From Erigeron canadensis (Eukaryota > Streptophyta > Magnoliopsida > Asterales > Asteraceae): a DNA stretch of 64,000 nucleotides. The position numbers and the translations under genes are program-made. Of this stretch, positions 21,597 through 31,817 are shown piece after piece. Location: the NCBI RefSeq assembly GCF_010389155.1, contig NC_057764.1, positions 9,920,001 through 9,984,000 on the forward strand, written 5' to 3'. Position 1 is the stretch's first letter, and each line of letters opens with the position of its first letter. The notes below the pieces were generated by a model, which worked only from the letters and a program-made list of their open reading frames with translations, was not told the DNA's origin and searched no databases.

Positions 21597-24500
21597 CTAA
21601 TCAGATGAGTCCACTGTTCCCATATAGATGGGAGGAGGTTTAGTTGCATCTATATATCTATTGTAGGCTAACTGGCGGTGTCCGTACAAATCTTTCCATT
21701 TGCTCACGGGAGGCCTTACACGATCCTGTACCCAATATGCGATCTCCGGGGCCATCGGGTAGTCACCTTCCAACTGCACCATGATATAGTGACCGTGACC
21801 CTGTACTAATGCTATTGATATGGGCTCTGTCCTAGGCATCTCATCAGGACCATAGGTAAATGGGAACGAAGTCCAACTGGCGGCAGTAGATAAACAGTTA
21901 ATTACTATACCCATCCTGTTGGACAACAACATAGTCCCCATAGTCATGTGCATCCAGTAGGCAGTTGGTCTAAACACCCCTACATAAGACCGCGATAACC
22001 CCTCAAAAAAGCTCGCTTCAACCTGTCCCCATCTTGTTAGTTCATCGTAGAATTGTTTGTTATTTTCATACTCGGCCAACATATGTAGTCGGATCCACTC
22101 GTAACCTTCGTTTTCATCGTATCCAAATGCAATAGCAAGTGCCCTGAATCCACAGTTGCCATCACCCCTGACATTAATAATCCCCTTGACGTATGGTCTA
22201 AATACATTCGGTATGTCGTCAAGGTAACCCTTTATACCCGTCGTCTGCAGTGGGCTAGTGTTAGGTGGTGGTACTGGTAGAGTAGCCAATTGCTGCTCAG
22301 CTGATATGGGAGATATTGGTGATGGTGCTGGTGCTGCTGGCATCGGAGGTGATGGTGCTGGTGGCATCGAAGGTTGTGTGGGCGTATTGAAAAAATCAAA
22401 GTACGATGATGGTGCAGCTGGCATCGTAGTGCTAGGACCTGCAGGAAAATAAGTATCGGCACTGAAGAACTGATCCATTAAGCCTGTTGGTGCTGTTGGT
22501 GGCACAGGATAGTACGCGGGTTCGGCTGCACCGAACAACTGATCTAAGAATGGGGTTTCGGTTGTAGGCTCATTACTCGGCCCTGCTGTTGAATATTGTG
22601 ACGATCGGATCAAGTCATCAATATATCCACGGGTGTCCTCCCGTAATTCGGTGTCAGGCTCCGCGAAACGTGACTGCGTGGGCACATGCTCACTGTGTCT
22701 CGCCGGATGAAAGTCTCTGTAGCATGAGCCTGAGTCTGGTGCGGTATCCGGATATTTAGGTGTGGTCACGTGCACGGACCTTGACTTTTTCAACTTTGGT
22801 GGTGGTGGCATCGGAGGTGATACGTTCAAGTCTGGCATCTGCAATGAATGAATGAATAATTAAGTTAGATGATAGTATTTAACAAGTAATAATTTGCTAG
22901 ACTATAATAATTTACCTTTTTCTTTGACCCAACAGGTCTACCACGTGTTTTCTTTTGGACCTCTGGATCCTTGATTTTGGACCGACCCGGATAGATGAGG
23001 TCCTTTATTTTGGACATCAAGCTTTTCCTTTGTTTTATGGGTTGTCGTTCCAAGACAGCAGTAACCTCGCCACAAAAGGCCTCAACAGGCTCGTCATCAT
23101 CCGAGTCTTTCTTCACATTTCCAGGCAGGCAGGTGGACTGGGTTATATCGAGCCTGCACCAAAATGCATCTATCTCATATTCTTGTACACGCCTTCCTGC
23201 AGGAATAAAAATATTACATTAAGTATTTTAAGTAAAATGGACCATTTGTATCTGAATGAATTGTACTTACGTTCCTGCATGTATGTTAGAAGTCGACAAC
23301 TACATGGCAAGCCACAACTAGCCCATACCGTACACCCGCACTTTGACACGTCCCCTTTTACTGTATTTTTCAATCGATCAATTTCGTCAACCATAATTTG
23401 CAAGGCTACATGGGAGGCTTTACCGAGCAAATCCTTTAAACAGGGATAGTTGTGTTTATTTTGATTGTACTGCCTGCAATGTTCCAGTGACCCCTTTATT
23501 TCGGTGTATTGCCCGCTGACAACAGAGTTAACACATTCAACGATTCTGTGGAACGTAAGCCGCTTTTGATGCATAACTGACTTCAGCAAAGAATGCTCGC
23601 TTTCAACCCTGTTGGTAGTGTAGTTACGATAGTTGCGGTGTTGGTCGACCCAACATGACACAAATAACTCCTTGTACGAGGCAAGCCACTGTATTTGCAG
23701 ATACTTATAAAGATCTGCAGGAAAATAAAAAGTGATTTAGCTACATGGTTACATCGTAAGCGTTATCATAAAAACAGTATGGGGACGGGATGTATATACT
23801 TGGTTTATCTGCCAAGAATACTTTTAGCCGCTGCTCATTCTCTGCGTATTCTTTAACCGTGATTGAGTTTACGAGTTGATCCCACCGGTGTCTAAACAAA
23901 CCATAATCTTTTTTTGACCTAACGATGGGTTGGCATGTAACTCAATATTTCTCCAAATGTGTATTCTACACAGTATCAGCTTCGTTTCCGGCATCACATC
24001 CTTAACCGCTTTCATGAGGGCCAGATCCCGATCAGTGAGTGCCACACGCACGACGAGGCCTTCTTCGAGCGTCGACCTCAAGCACTGTAACACCCATGTG
24101 TATGTCGCATGTTGCTCATTTTCAATAAGTGCGTGCGCAATGCTGAATGTCTTGCCAGTTGGAGTGACACCTACAATCTCAACAAGCGGCATGTTGTAAA
24201 CGTTGGTTTTATACGTGGCGTCTATTTCAATGATCCAAGGAAATGCACGCCATATGTCAAGTGATGTAGGATGTACGAAAAAGAGATTGGTCAAACATCC
24301 GGTTTTGCTATCCGTCGTGTACTGATACGTGTACTGATGGTCAGATAGTAATTGGAGCACGATCTGCAACGGGTAAACAACCAAAGTATAAGGAATTCGT
24401 ATTTTTTTAAAAAATAAACATATAGTTATATGATCCACATGCAGGTATGTTTCTTATTTCACCTGCATTCGAGTTTCCCCTCGTTGTTGGGCGTGCTTTA

Positions 24501-25766
24501 GCCGGTGTTGCCGCAGGTAGTTAGAAATGTCTTGTGAACGGGTCAAGATACCGGGAAATGCATCCTTCAATTGGTCCCTTATGCTATTTGGCCCTAAACC
24601 TAGCAACGCCTTTTCGTCCACAAATTCTTTTTGAACATCGGTTAGTCGTCTTGCGTACGCAATACCTTCCAAATTACAAGCTGATGGATGATTATGTCGG
24701 TGATCTATAACTTCAACCCACCAACTATGGTCCTTTGTCAGACGGCCTACCAATTTGAATGGACAGTCAATTTTGGTACTCCCTTTGGGTGCCCCGGTTG
24801 ACCGCTTATCTTTTTTTCCACCACGGTTGCAAATAAGGACCACCTTTTTAACTTCTCCGCCTTTTGTGACATTTGATCTTCGTGTTACTAACACATAACC
24901 AAGCTCCTTTGCCGTTCTTTGAGCCCAGTCTACCAAATCTATGTGTGTGTCAAACACCTGAAATATTTTATACACTTTTTTTTAATACACTTTTTATGCA
25001 CTTTTTTATAATACATTTTTTTTAATACACTATTTTATATACTTTTTTATAATCCACTTTCTTATACACTTTTTTATAATACACTTTTTATACACTTTTT
25101 TATAATACACTTTTTTGTACACCTTTTTTTAACAATCTTTTAATAGCTTTTGTTAATCTACATTTTTACGTACATTTTTTAATATGTTTTTATAAACAAT
25201 TTTTATCCGTAGTTTAATAATTAGTTTTCTTACATACTTTTATAGCAATATTTTATACACTTTTTCTTAATACACTTTTTATGCACTTTTTTTATATACA
25301 TTTTTTTTAATACACTATTTTATATACTTTTTTATAATCCACTTTCTTATACACTTTTTATAATACACTTTTTATACACTTTTTTATAATACACTTTTTT
25401 GTACACTTTTTTTTTAACAATCTTTTAATAGCTTTTGTTAATCTACATTTTTACGTACATTTTTTAATATGTTTTTATAAACAATTTTTTATCCGTAGTT
25501 TTAATAATTAGTTTTCTTACATACTTTTATAGCAACAAATCTAATGAATAATAACAAAATACAATTACTCACAAAATAACAACACAAAAAATGAAAAGGT
25601 TGGATTATATACATACCTCCTTGGTATAAAAAACATCGTGATCGTAATCAAATTCATCACGGACATCTGGGGATTCAAATTCGTCATCGGGCTCTTCGTA
25701 CACAAACTCTTCATTTACACCTTCCGGCGCATTTGGATTTAAGAAAATTTCCTCCAAGCAATCCAT
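21597..25766 (-). CDS. MULE transposase: FAR1 domain, MULE catalytic domain, SWIM finger, AT-hook-like patch and OTU-like domain (6 exons)
   Basis: Exons: 25766-25617, 24957-24463, 24363-23800, 23714-23271, 23196-22916, 22838-21597; about 1,058 codons. Exon 1 is acidic. Exon 2 is a FAR1/WRKY-GCM1-type zinc region (LICNRGGK, DCPFKL, HRHNH). Exon 3 has the MULE core (EIDATYKTN, LTDRDLALMKAV, CRIHIW) and exon 4 the third acidic site (NRVESEHSLLK), then a SWIM-like finger CGC...CSC in which the usual last His is Cys. Exon 5 ends in RGRPVGSKKK. Exon 6 is proline-rich, then OTU-like with DGNCGFRAL (catalytic Cys) and a candidate His in GHGHYIMVQL. One base seems missing in the A7 run at 23909-23915 (exon 3); this could be a mutation or an assembly error. 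It would cut and join element ends; the OTU part may remove ubiquitin. Confidence 0.82.
24961..25534. repeat. AT-rich tandem duplication inside intron 1 of the MULE transposase
   Basis: Two copies of an approximately 287-bp unit (24961-25247 and 25248-25534), themselves built of CACTTTTTTATAATA-like short repeats. Lies wholly in the intron 24958-25616. Confidence 0.75.
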
Positions 25767-25787
25767 CTAAAATAATAAAAACACTTA

Positions 25788-26079
25788 ACAGTAATAAATG
25801 AAAACGAATAAATCAAAATGAATGAATATAAAACCAATCGAATATCAAAACGATTGAATATCAAAATGGAAATGTTGCTCCAAGAATGAATATGAAACGA
25901 GATGTTATAAAGGATGAATCGTCACGGGGAAACAGTAATAAATGAAAACGAATAAATCAAAATGAATGAATATAAAACCAATCGAATATCAAAACGATTG
26001 AATATCAAAATGGAAATGTTGCTCCAAGAATGAATATGAAACGAGATGTTATAAAGGATGAATCGTCACGGGGAAACAG
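25788..26079. repeat. 144-bp tandem duplication upstream of the MULE transposase
   Basis: Copies begin at about 25788 and 25932 and are nearly identical through CACGGGGAAACAG. They start some 20 bp upstream of the ATG at 25766, so the promoter/5' UTR region is duplicated. Confidence 0.8.
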
Positions 26080-26080
26080 A

Positions 26081-26169
26081 AACATTACTGTACGATTCGT
26101 ACCCACCCACCCTTTTGGAGCGACTGTCGCTCCTAAAGGGTGGGTGGGTACGAATCGTACAGTAATGTT
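26081..26169. repeat. 89-nt near-perfect palindrome
   Basis: Centre T at 26125. Arms of 44 bases pair with a single mismatch (26116 with 26134). It starts AACATTACTG and ends CAGTAATGTT, and its core is the element's GGAGCGAC palindrome. It lies just inside the right end of the MULE. Confidence 0.85.
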
Positions 26170-26275
26170 GTCGTATGCTGTCGCCCGTTGTCGTATCCTA
26201 CTACCCCTTTAGGAGCGACTGTCGCTCCAAAAGGGGTGGTCGGGTTACATGAGGGGTGGTCGGCCTACACGTCCC
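26170..26275 (-). repeat. MULE right terminal region
   Basis: Contains the outer palindrome 26203-26237 (ACCCCTTT...AAAGGGGT with GGAGCGAC core, one mismatch) and the inverted TGTAACCCGACCACCCC block, ending CCTACACGTCCC. Pairs with 18699-18911. Confidence 0.72.
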
Positions 26276-26284
26276 CTTATTTAA
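26276..26284. repeat. Right 9-bp target-site duplication of the MULE (CTTATTTAA)
   Basis: Second copy; see 18690-18698. Confidence 0.85.
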
Positions 26285-27811
26285 AGTCTCAGAATAGACA
26301 ATAATACAAATCTGCCATTGACTAACTTTGACCGACGAGAAAACTACTCCAAAATTTAGATCCACCCATGATTTCATAGCCAAAATGACTTTTATAACAC
26401 AAAAATATTTTCCGGCCGGTTTGATCGGCGTTGACCGGCAGTTTGACCGAGGGTTGACCGAATCAAAATCACAAACAAATCTATCTCCGGCTACAAGAAC
26501 ACTTTCAACTTGATTTCAAGACCACAAACATGATTTACAACTCGGATTTATACAAGATCTAGTCAAAATCATTCAAAAGTCATATATTTTTAGATTTTAA
26601 CTACTATCGGATATATACACGTGAACAAGAATCCGAAAATCACTTTACAACATCAGATCTTACCCAAGAACAAAGATTTCGAACAAAGGATTTCAGATCT
26701 AGATGATTTCGGTCTTGAGGTTTTCGGATCTTACAAGTTTTTGGTTTATACATCACGAGTCTTGGAAGATTTCGGTTATAAGGTAACGGATTTCATTGAT
26801 TTGGACTATGCCTTTTTGGATTCTAACGAGAAATCCGGATATATATATATATACTATATAAACCGAAAATATATATGTTGTTAAGAAGTTTTCAAATCTA
26901 AATACATCCATCCCCAAATAAATCCCGAAATAAATTTATATAGAATATCTTTTCGGATTAGATCCAAGTTTACATAACAAACCGATATATATATATATAT
27001 ATTGTAAAGAAAAATCGGGGTTAGAGGACCAAGAAGGCTTATGGCCAAATTATACAAAAAATTCGTATATATATATACTCATATATGTGTAAAAATCGAT
27101 CTTTGATGATGAACAAACTTAGATCCATTCAAGACATACCACGATCTATAAGAAAAATGAAGAAAAATATGAAAAGTAGTGGTTGTTTGTGGTGGCCGGT
27201 GGCGGTTTACGGTGGTGAATGGTGGCCGTACGGTGGTCAGAGGTGGCGGCCGAGAAAGAGAGAAGAAAGGGGGGGCTGCCATAGAGAGAATGAGAAGAGA
27301 GGGAGGAGTGTGTGAAGTGAGGAATTAGGGTTAGGAAGTTAGGGTTTGTTCTTTTATATGCCACCCATGTGACTAACCTTTGACTTTCTTCTAAACCGGT
27401 TTGACCTGACAATTCAAGAAATCTCGAGACCTGTAAATTCATTTTGTCGACATATTTTAATGTAACTTTTCAATAGCTTTCCAACGGATATAAATATGTC
27501 TATATTTACTTATTAAATCTTTAATTGATTTAATTTTTAAGTATTTTATTTTATTTTGGCATTTCCACAAGACAACTAGTATTTCTCTTCTTCTCGAGTC
27601 CACGCATAATTTTTCTAAATTCTATATGCTCATAAAGCCCGAATAAACATAAGTCTACTCATTCAGTTGATAATGTCTTACAGACTAACGACTTTCACGC
27701 CCTAAAAATACATATACTAGCTATAAAGTCGCGTACATGAACTGAAAAAAAAAACTAAAGATGACCGGAAGAGTACTTCGGAAAAGTATCGCTTAGATGA
27801 CGGTTGTCACA

Positions 27812-27816
27812 CCTGC
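27812..27816. repeat. Right target-site duplication of solo LTR (CCTGC)
   Basis: Second copy; X2 resumes after it. Confidence 0.82.
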
Positions 27817-28405
27817 ACTCATACCAGATCTTCATGCATCACCTTCAAGTCTTAGAATTTAAACACCATATGACCAACCTAAGACTGTGAAAACTGAATC
27901 TGTTGAGACAACCTCTATTGAGGTCAAAACTGGAGCCGGTTAGGCTAAAGCTCCAGGTAAAAAGGCTGCTGGTGAAAAGCCTTTACCCCAAAAGTCAAAG
28001 GAGCCCAAGAATACCAAGACAAAGAATCAAACTGAACCTAAGTCCAAGGTTTATGTGTCTGTTGAAAATAATATTTTGTTAAAACTGGACAGTCAACTCC
28101 AATTTTTTTCTAGGCAGGTTCAGAGTTGCACTGCCAGAATTAAAAATCTAGAAGGAGCCTCGTCTCCATCAATTGAAAAACAAAAAGTCAAACTTCCTGC
28201 AAAAGAAAAACAAAAAGTTCCAACTAGAACTAAAAATGAAAAGAAAAAAGGAAGTAAACACCAATTGTTTTTACTTCTGGACTTGGAGCTGATAAAAAAA
28301 GCTCTAGATTCAGCCTCTAGTTCTTCACCACAACAACCAACTGAGGCTTCTCATGAGAATTCCAGTGAACCCATCAAGAAAAGATGGGTTCTGAAAAATA
28401 ACTAA
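27817..28405 (+). pseudogene. X2 gag-pol linker
   Basis: Basic, low-complexity K/P/S-rich segment continuing X2 gag, with an open frame from 28055. It ends PIKKRWVLKNN and TAA at 28403-28405. The counterpart in X1 ends PISRWVLKTN and TAA. An upstream in-frame TAG lies near 27940. No enzyme domain. Confidence 0.72.
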
Positions 28406-30219
28406 TGATTTTTGTGGGTGTGCAGGGAGATCGAAAAAAGCATATCTGGTATCTGGACAGCGCAGTTGGCCGGATTATGACAGGATGTAAGCCACTGCTG
28501 GAAGAGTTCACTGTCCAAGATGGACCGACAGTGACTTTTGGTAATGATGGTAGTGGAAAAACTGAAGGATATGGTGTGCTTAATAATGGACAAGTCAAAT
28601 CCACTAAAGTTGCATTTGTAAATGGTTTGAAATATAACCTGATTAGTGTAAGTCAACTGTGTGATGATGGCTTCAGAGTTTTGTTCGATATTGCACAAGG
28701 CACCATATTTAACAAGGATTGGCAAGTGGTAATGATTGCACCAAGAAAGGGAAATGTGTACATAATGGATATGGAACCAGCTCCAAAAGAGCATTGTTTC
28801 TATACCAAGGCTGATGAGGACACCAACTGGCTGTGGCACAAGAGATTAACCCATCTAAATTTTAAATATATCAACAAGTTGTATCGAAAACAACTGGCAG
28901 ATGGGATACCTCCAATTTCCTTCAGGAAGAAAAAGCCATGTCCAGGGTGTGAGATGGACAAGCAGAAAAAAGCCAGTTTCAAAACCAGACAAAACTTTCG
29001 TATCACTGAACCTCTTCACATGCTTCTTATGGATCTATTTGGTCCAGTGAATGTTCAAACTAGAGCTGGAAAACATTATACTCTAGTCGTGGTTGATGAA
29101 TTCACCAGATTCTGTTGGGTGTTATTCCTTAGAGCCAAAGGTGACGCTGCTGCTAAAATCATCTCTCTCATCAAAAGAATTGAACTCATGTATACTCACA
29201 AAGTGTGTTAGTTGAGAAGTGATAATGGTACAGAGTTTCAAAGTAAAGTACTTGAATCATTTTGTAATGACACTGGCATCTCTCAATACTTTTCCTCAGT
29301 TCACTCTCCAGAGCAAAATGGTGTTGTTGAAAGGAAGAATCGTACTTTGATTGAAGCTGCAAAAAGTATGCTATTTGAATCTGGTTTTCCCACCAATTTT
29401 TGGGCTGAAGCAGTGGCAACCGCTTGTCACACCCAAAACAGGCCAGTCTACATCAAAAGATACAAGAAGACAGCCTATGAAGTGCTCAGGAATCGAAAGC
29501 TAAATAGTGGATATATTCATGTATTTGGCTATCCAGTCTATATTTTAAATGATTCCAGTCAGCTAGGGAAATTTGATGCTAAAGCTAATGAAGGAGTGTT
29601 TGTGGGCTATTCAGATATTCACAAAGCCTTTAGAGTTTATAACTATAGAATCCAAAAGGTTCATGAATCAATTTATGTCACATTTGATGAATTAGATGTT
29701 GCAATCAACAGAAGGCCAAACCTTGATATTTTTCCAGTTATTCAAGTTGATTTTGGTGTATCTGGCCTAGTTCATCAGTCAGTTGCTACACCAAAAGATG
29801 TTTCCAGTCATAAAGACTTGGAACCAGTTGTTAAGAAAAGCACCAGTGACACTCCATTTTATCCTTACATCAGTTTTAATTTACTACAAAAACTGATGAT
29901 TGGATCTGATGTTCGTGCCACTCGAGTATCAGAACCAGTTCAGACTCCAAGTTCTACAGTTGATCTAGAAATGCCTTCGACTGAAGAATTCCATGATGCA
30001 AATCGTGACCTCATTGACTCTGATGAGGATATTGAAGAAGTCTGGACTGATCCTCCTCTAGTTGCAACAATAATGCAGAAGCTGAAGGGTACCAAGGGTC
30101 TGTGTATACCCTTCTCCAGATACTTGTCACTTTGTTTTCTTCAGATCCAAAGTTGGAGAGCCAAATTTCTGACACGCTTATTACACAAACTGACGAAGTT
30201 TCTGGCCAGTCACAGCTAG
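28406..30219 (+). pseudogene. X2 pol: protease, GAG-pre-integrase and integrase
   Basis: Opens in a different frame from gag at a TGTGCAG/GGAGATCG junction (28425). The protease motif is WYLDSAVGRIMTG, so catalytic D-S-G reads D-S-A. The zinc region WHKRLTHLN...CPGCEMDKQ is complete. The integrase core has Asp in LLMDLFGPVN, Asp in RSDNGTEF and Glu in VVERKN. A TAG at 29209-29211 (CAG in X1) splits it. The integrase C-domain continues to about 30090, where the frame drifts. Reverse transcriptase does not follow. Confidence 0.9.
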
Positions 30220-30600
30220 AGTTCGAGGTTCCAGACTCTTCGGCCCATGATATTACAACTGAGGATCGAGCATTTGTGGTTGAGGCACTAGTGACCTCTT
30301 TCCAGGGAGAAGATGCTTCTGCAATGGATCCCCCAACTGATGAAACCATCCAAGCAACTTAAACTAGTCATCAGGAGTCTAAACCTGATCTTCAGCCATT
30401 CCTAACATTTATGGATCTAGGCATAAATGAGGTTGAGTACCAACTAAGTCTTCGGATTTAGAAGGAACACAATCCGAAGGTAAGTCTCAACAAAAGGTCA
30501 TTGAACATCTGAAAATTGAGGATGAGTTCCAACTGATCTAAAAATTGAGTCTCAACAAAAGGTCATTGAACATCTGAAAACTCAAGATCATACTCCAAAG
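30091..30600 (+). other. Degenerate coding relic between X2 integrase and C gag linker
   Basis: Acidic, S/T-rich reading frame 30102-30362 (DPKLESQISDTLITQT...), then stops. A 65-bp period direct duplication (AGTCTCAACAAAAGGTCATT at 30482 and 30547) follows. The border between X2 and C is somewhere here. No domain recognised. Confidence 0.5.
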
Positions 30601-31817
30601 GTAAGTGAGACCACCCCTACCAAAATGTTGCATGTGTTTAATTCTCCTGATTGCTCCACTCAGTCCAAAGAGTGTGAGATTTCTAACAAAGTTGTGCAGG
30701 GTGAGAAAATCTCTCCTTAAGAGATTCATGATATGTCTACTTCAATGCTATCATCATTCTTCCAAATTGAAGAGAAAGTTCAAGCTTTGAAAGCTAAACA
30801 TCTTGCTTCTGTCAAGAAGATACTTTCCTTTGATACCCCTATGACTATCCTTGTTGACAAAAATAAAGTGAACTTAGAGCAAAAGATTGAGACTCCTAAA
30901 GATCTTAAGGCTAAAGTAAAACATTAATTGAAAAGTTAACAAACAAAACTGTTTTCAAACCAGAAGTTCAAATAAAAGTTCCAGATTTTACTGTTGAAAA
31001 ACTTGATCAGGTTTTGGAAACTGATCATGTTTTTGCACCAGAAGTTGAAAAAGAAGTTGGAAAAATGTCACCCAAAAAGCCTAAGCTAGCACCAAAGAAG
31101 GAATATCAATCAAAAATTGCTCCAACTTCATTTTATTCACCCAAAGGTCAACATGCACCAGCTATCAAAGGTAAGAAGCCCATTCCAAATACCAAGGTTG
31201 ATACTTCATCTGTATCTAGAACCACTGCTCCTAAAGTTGACTCACAATCTAGATCTTTACCTAAGATGTCAAAGTCTAACAAAGATTTTCTAATCACAGA
31301 TACATCTAATGGTAAAACCAGGTATAGAGATCAGTATGGTTGGTTCACTGTTGGTAACCCAAAGAAACAGAACATCAAATCTTCCAAGAAAACCAACAAT
31401 CAAAATGTGTTTTTAACTCCTCGAACTAATTCTAAAAATTTATTTGTTACAGGAGAAAAGAGTTTAGCTAGTAACCATAAGTGGATTTCTAAATCTTCAT
31501 TGTTGAAATCTACTAGCTATGCTAAAACACAAGTGGCTGTTAAATCACTAGTTAGCAGAAGTTGGATAGCTAATGATTACAAGAATAAAGTTCCTAATAG
31601 GAAATTTGATTCAAATTCGAGTAATTTAACTAAACCATGGTCTTTAATAAATACCAAATCTTCTACTGTGATTTCTAAACCATTGATTGTTGATTTTAAG
31701 GGGATTGTGATGAATTTTAAGAATAAACCTCTTCTTCGAAAACCCCATTTGTATACCTTGAATGTTTCCTCTAACCCAAAAGGACCCATTCAAAAGTGGA
31801 TACCTAAAAAGACTTAA
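30600..31817 (+). pseudogene. Element C: gag C-terminal linker
   Basis: Frames 30733-30927 and 31014-31817 give a very basic K/S/N-rich protein (VGKMSPKKPKLAPKKEY, RYRDQYGWFTVGNPKK) ending NPKGPIQKWIPKKT and TAA. This is the usual segment between the zinc knuckle and protease of Asteraceae Copia elements (recollection). A TTTTGCAG acceptor-like site follows 13 bases later, but no protease or pol comes after it. No zinc knuckle is present. Confidence 0.6.

Larger units (their letters stand above)
18699..26275. mobile_element. Mutator-like element (MULE) with two convergent genes
   Basis: 7577 bp, flanked by a 9-bp duplication. The ends share an AGGCC start, a TGTAACCCGACCACCCC block and the TTTAGGAGCGAC palindrome in inverted orientation. 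It encodes a plus-strand gene (19730-21296) and a minus-strand transposase gene (21597-25766), tail to tail with 300 bp between them, the layout known from maize MuDR. All 9 introns fit GT-AG with consistent phases. The plus gene is intact; the transposase has one apparent 1-bp deletion in a homopolymer. This may be an autonomous or very recently active element. Confidence 0.85.
17378..27811 (-). mobile_element. Gypsy solo LTR (family of G), split by a MULE
   Basis: Plus strand begins TGTAACACCCCACCG and ends GACGGTTGTCACA, as does the 3' LTR of G (45879-48082), which fixes the minus orientation. Without the MULE (18699-26275 plus a 9-bp duplication) it is about 2.85 kb. No internal region or second LTR is present, and one CCTGC lies on each side, so it is a solo LTR left by recombination. 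The parts 17378-18698 and 26285-27811 hold no gene; short ORFs in them are translations of LTR sequence. Confidence 0.82.
14637..30440 (+). mobile_element. Ty1/Copia retrotransposon X2 (nested, degenerate)
   Basis: 5' LTR, primer site, gag 15496-17377, interruption by a solo LTR carrying a MULE (17378-27811 plus CCTGC), linker 27817-28405, protease and integrase 28408-30090. The reverse transcriptase and 3' LTR expected after integrase are absent; sequence of another Copia type (C) takes over somewhere between 30090 and 30600. The right limit is therefore approximate. Confidence 0.82.

Noticed and set aside
22258..22452. Glycine-rich plus-strand ORF
   Set aside because: Antisense shadow of the proline-rich linker of the MULE transposase exon 6.
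26081..26169. microRNA precursor
   Set aside because: Arms are nearly perfectly paired and short with no typical bulged duplex or loop; small-RNA data would be needed.
26621..27315. Short plus-strand ORFs (26621-26884, 27085-27315)
   Set aside because: They lie in the Gypsy solo LTR and correspond to non-coding LTR sequence also present in the LTRs of G, where the frames are not kept.
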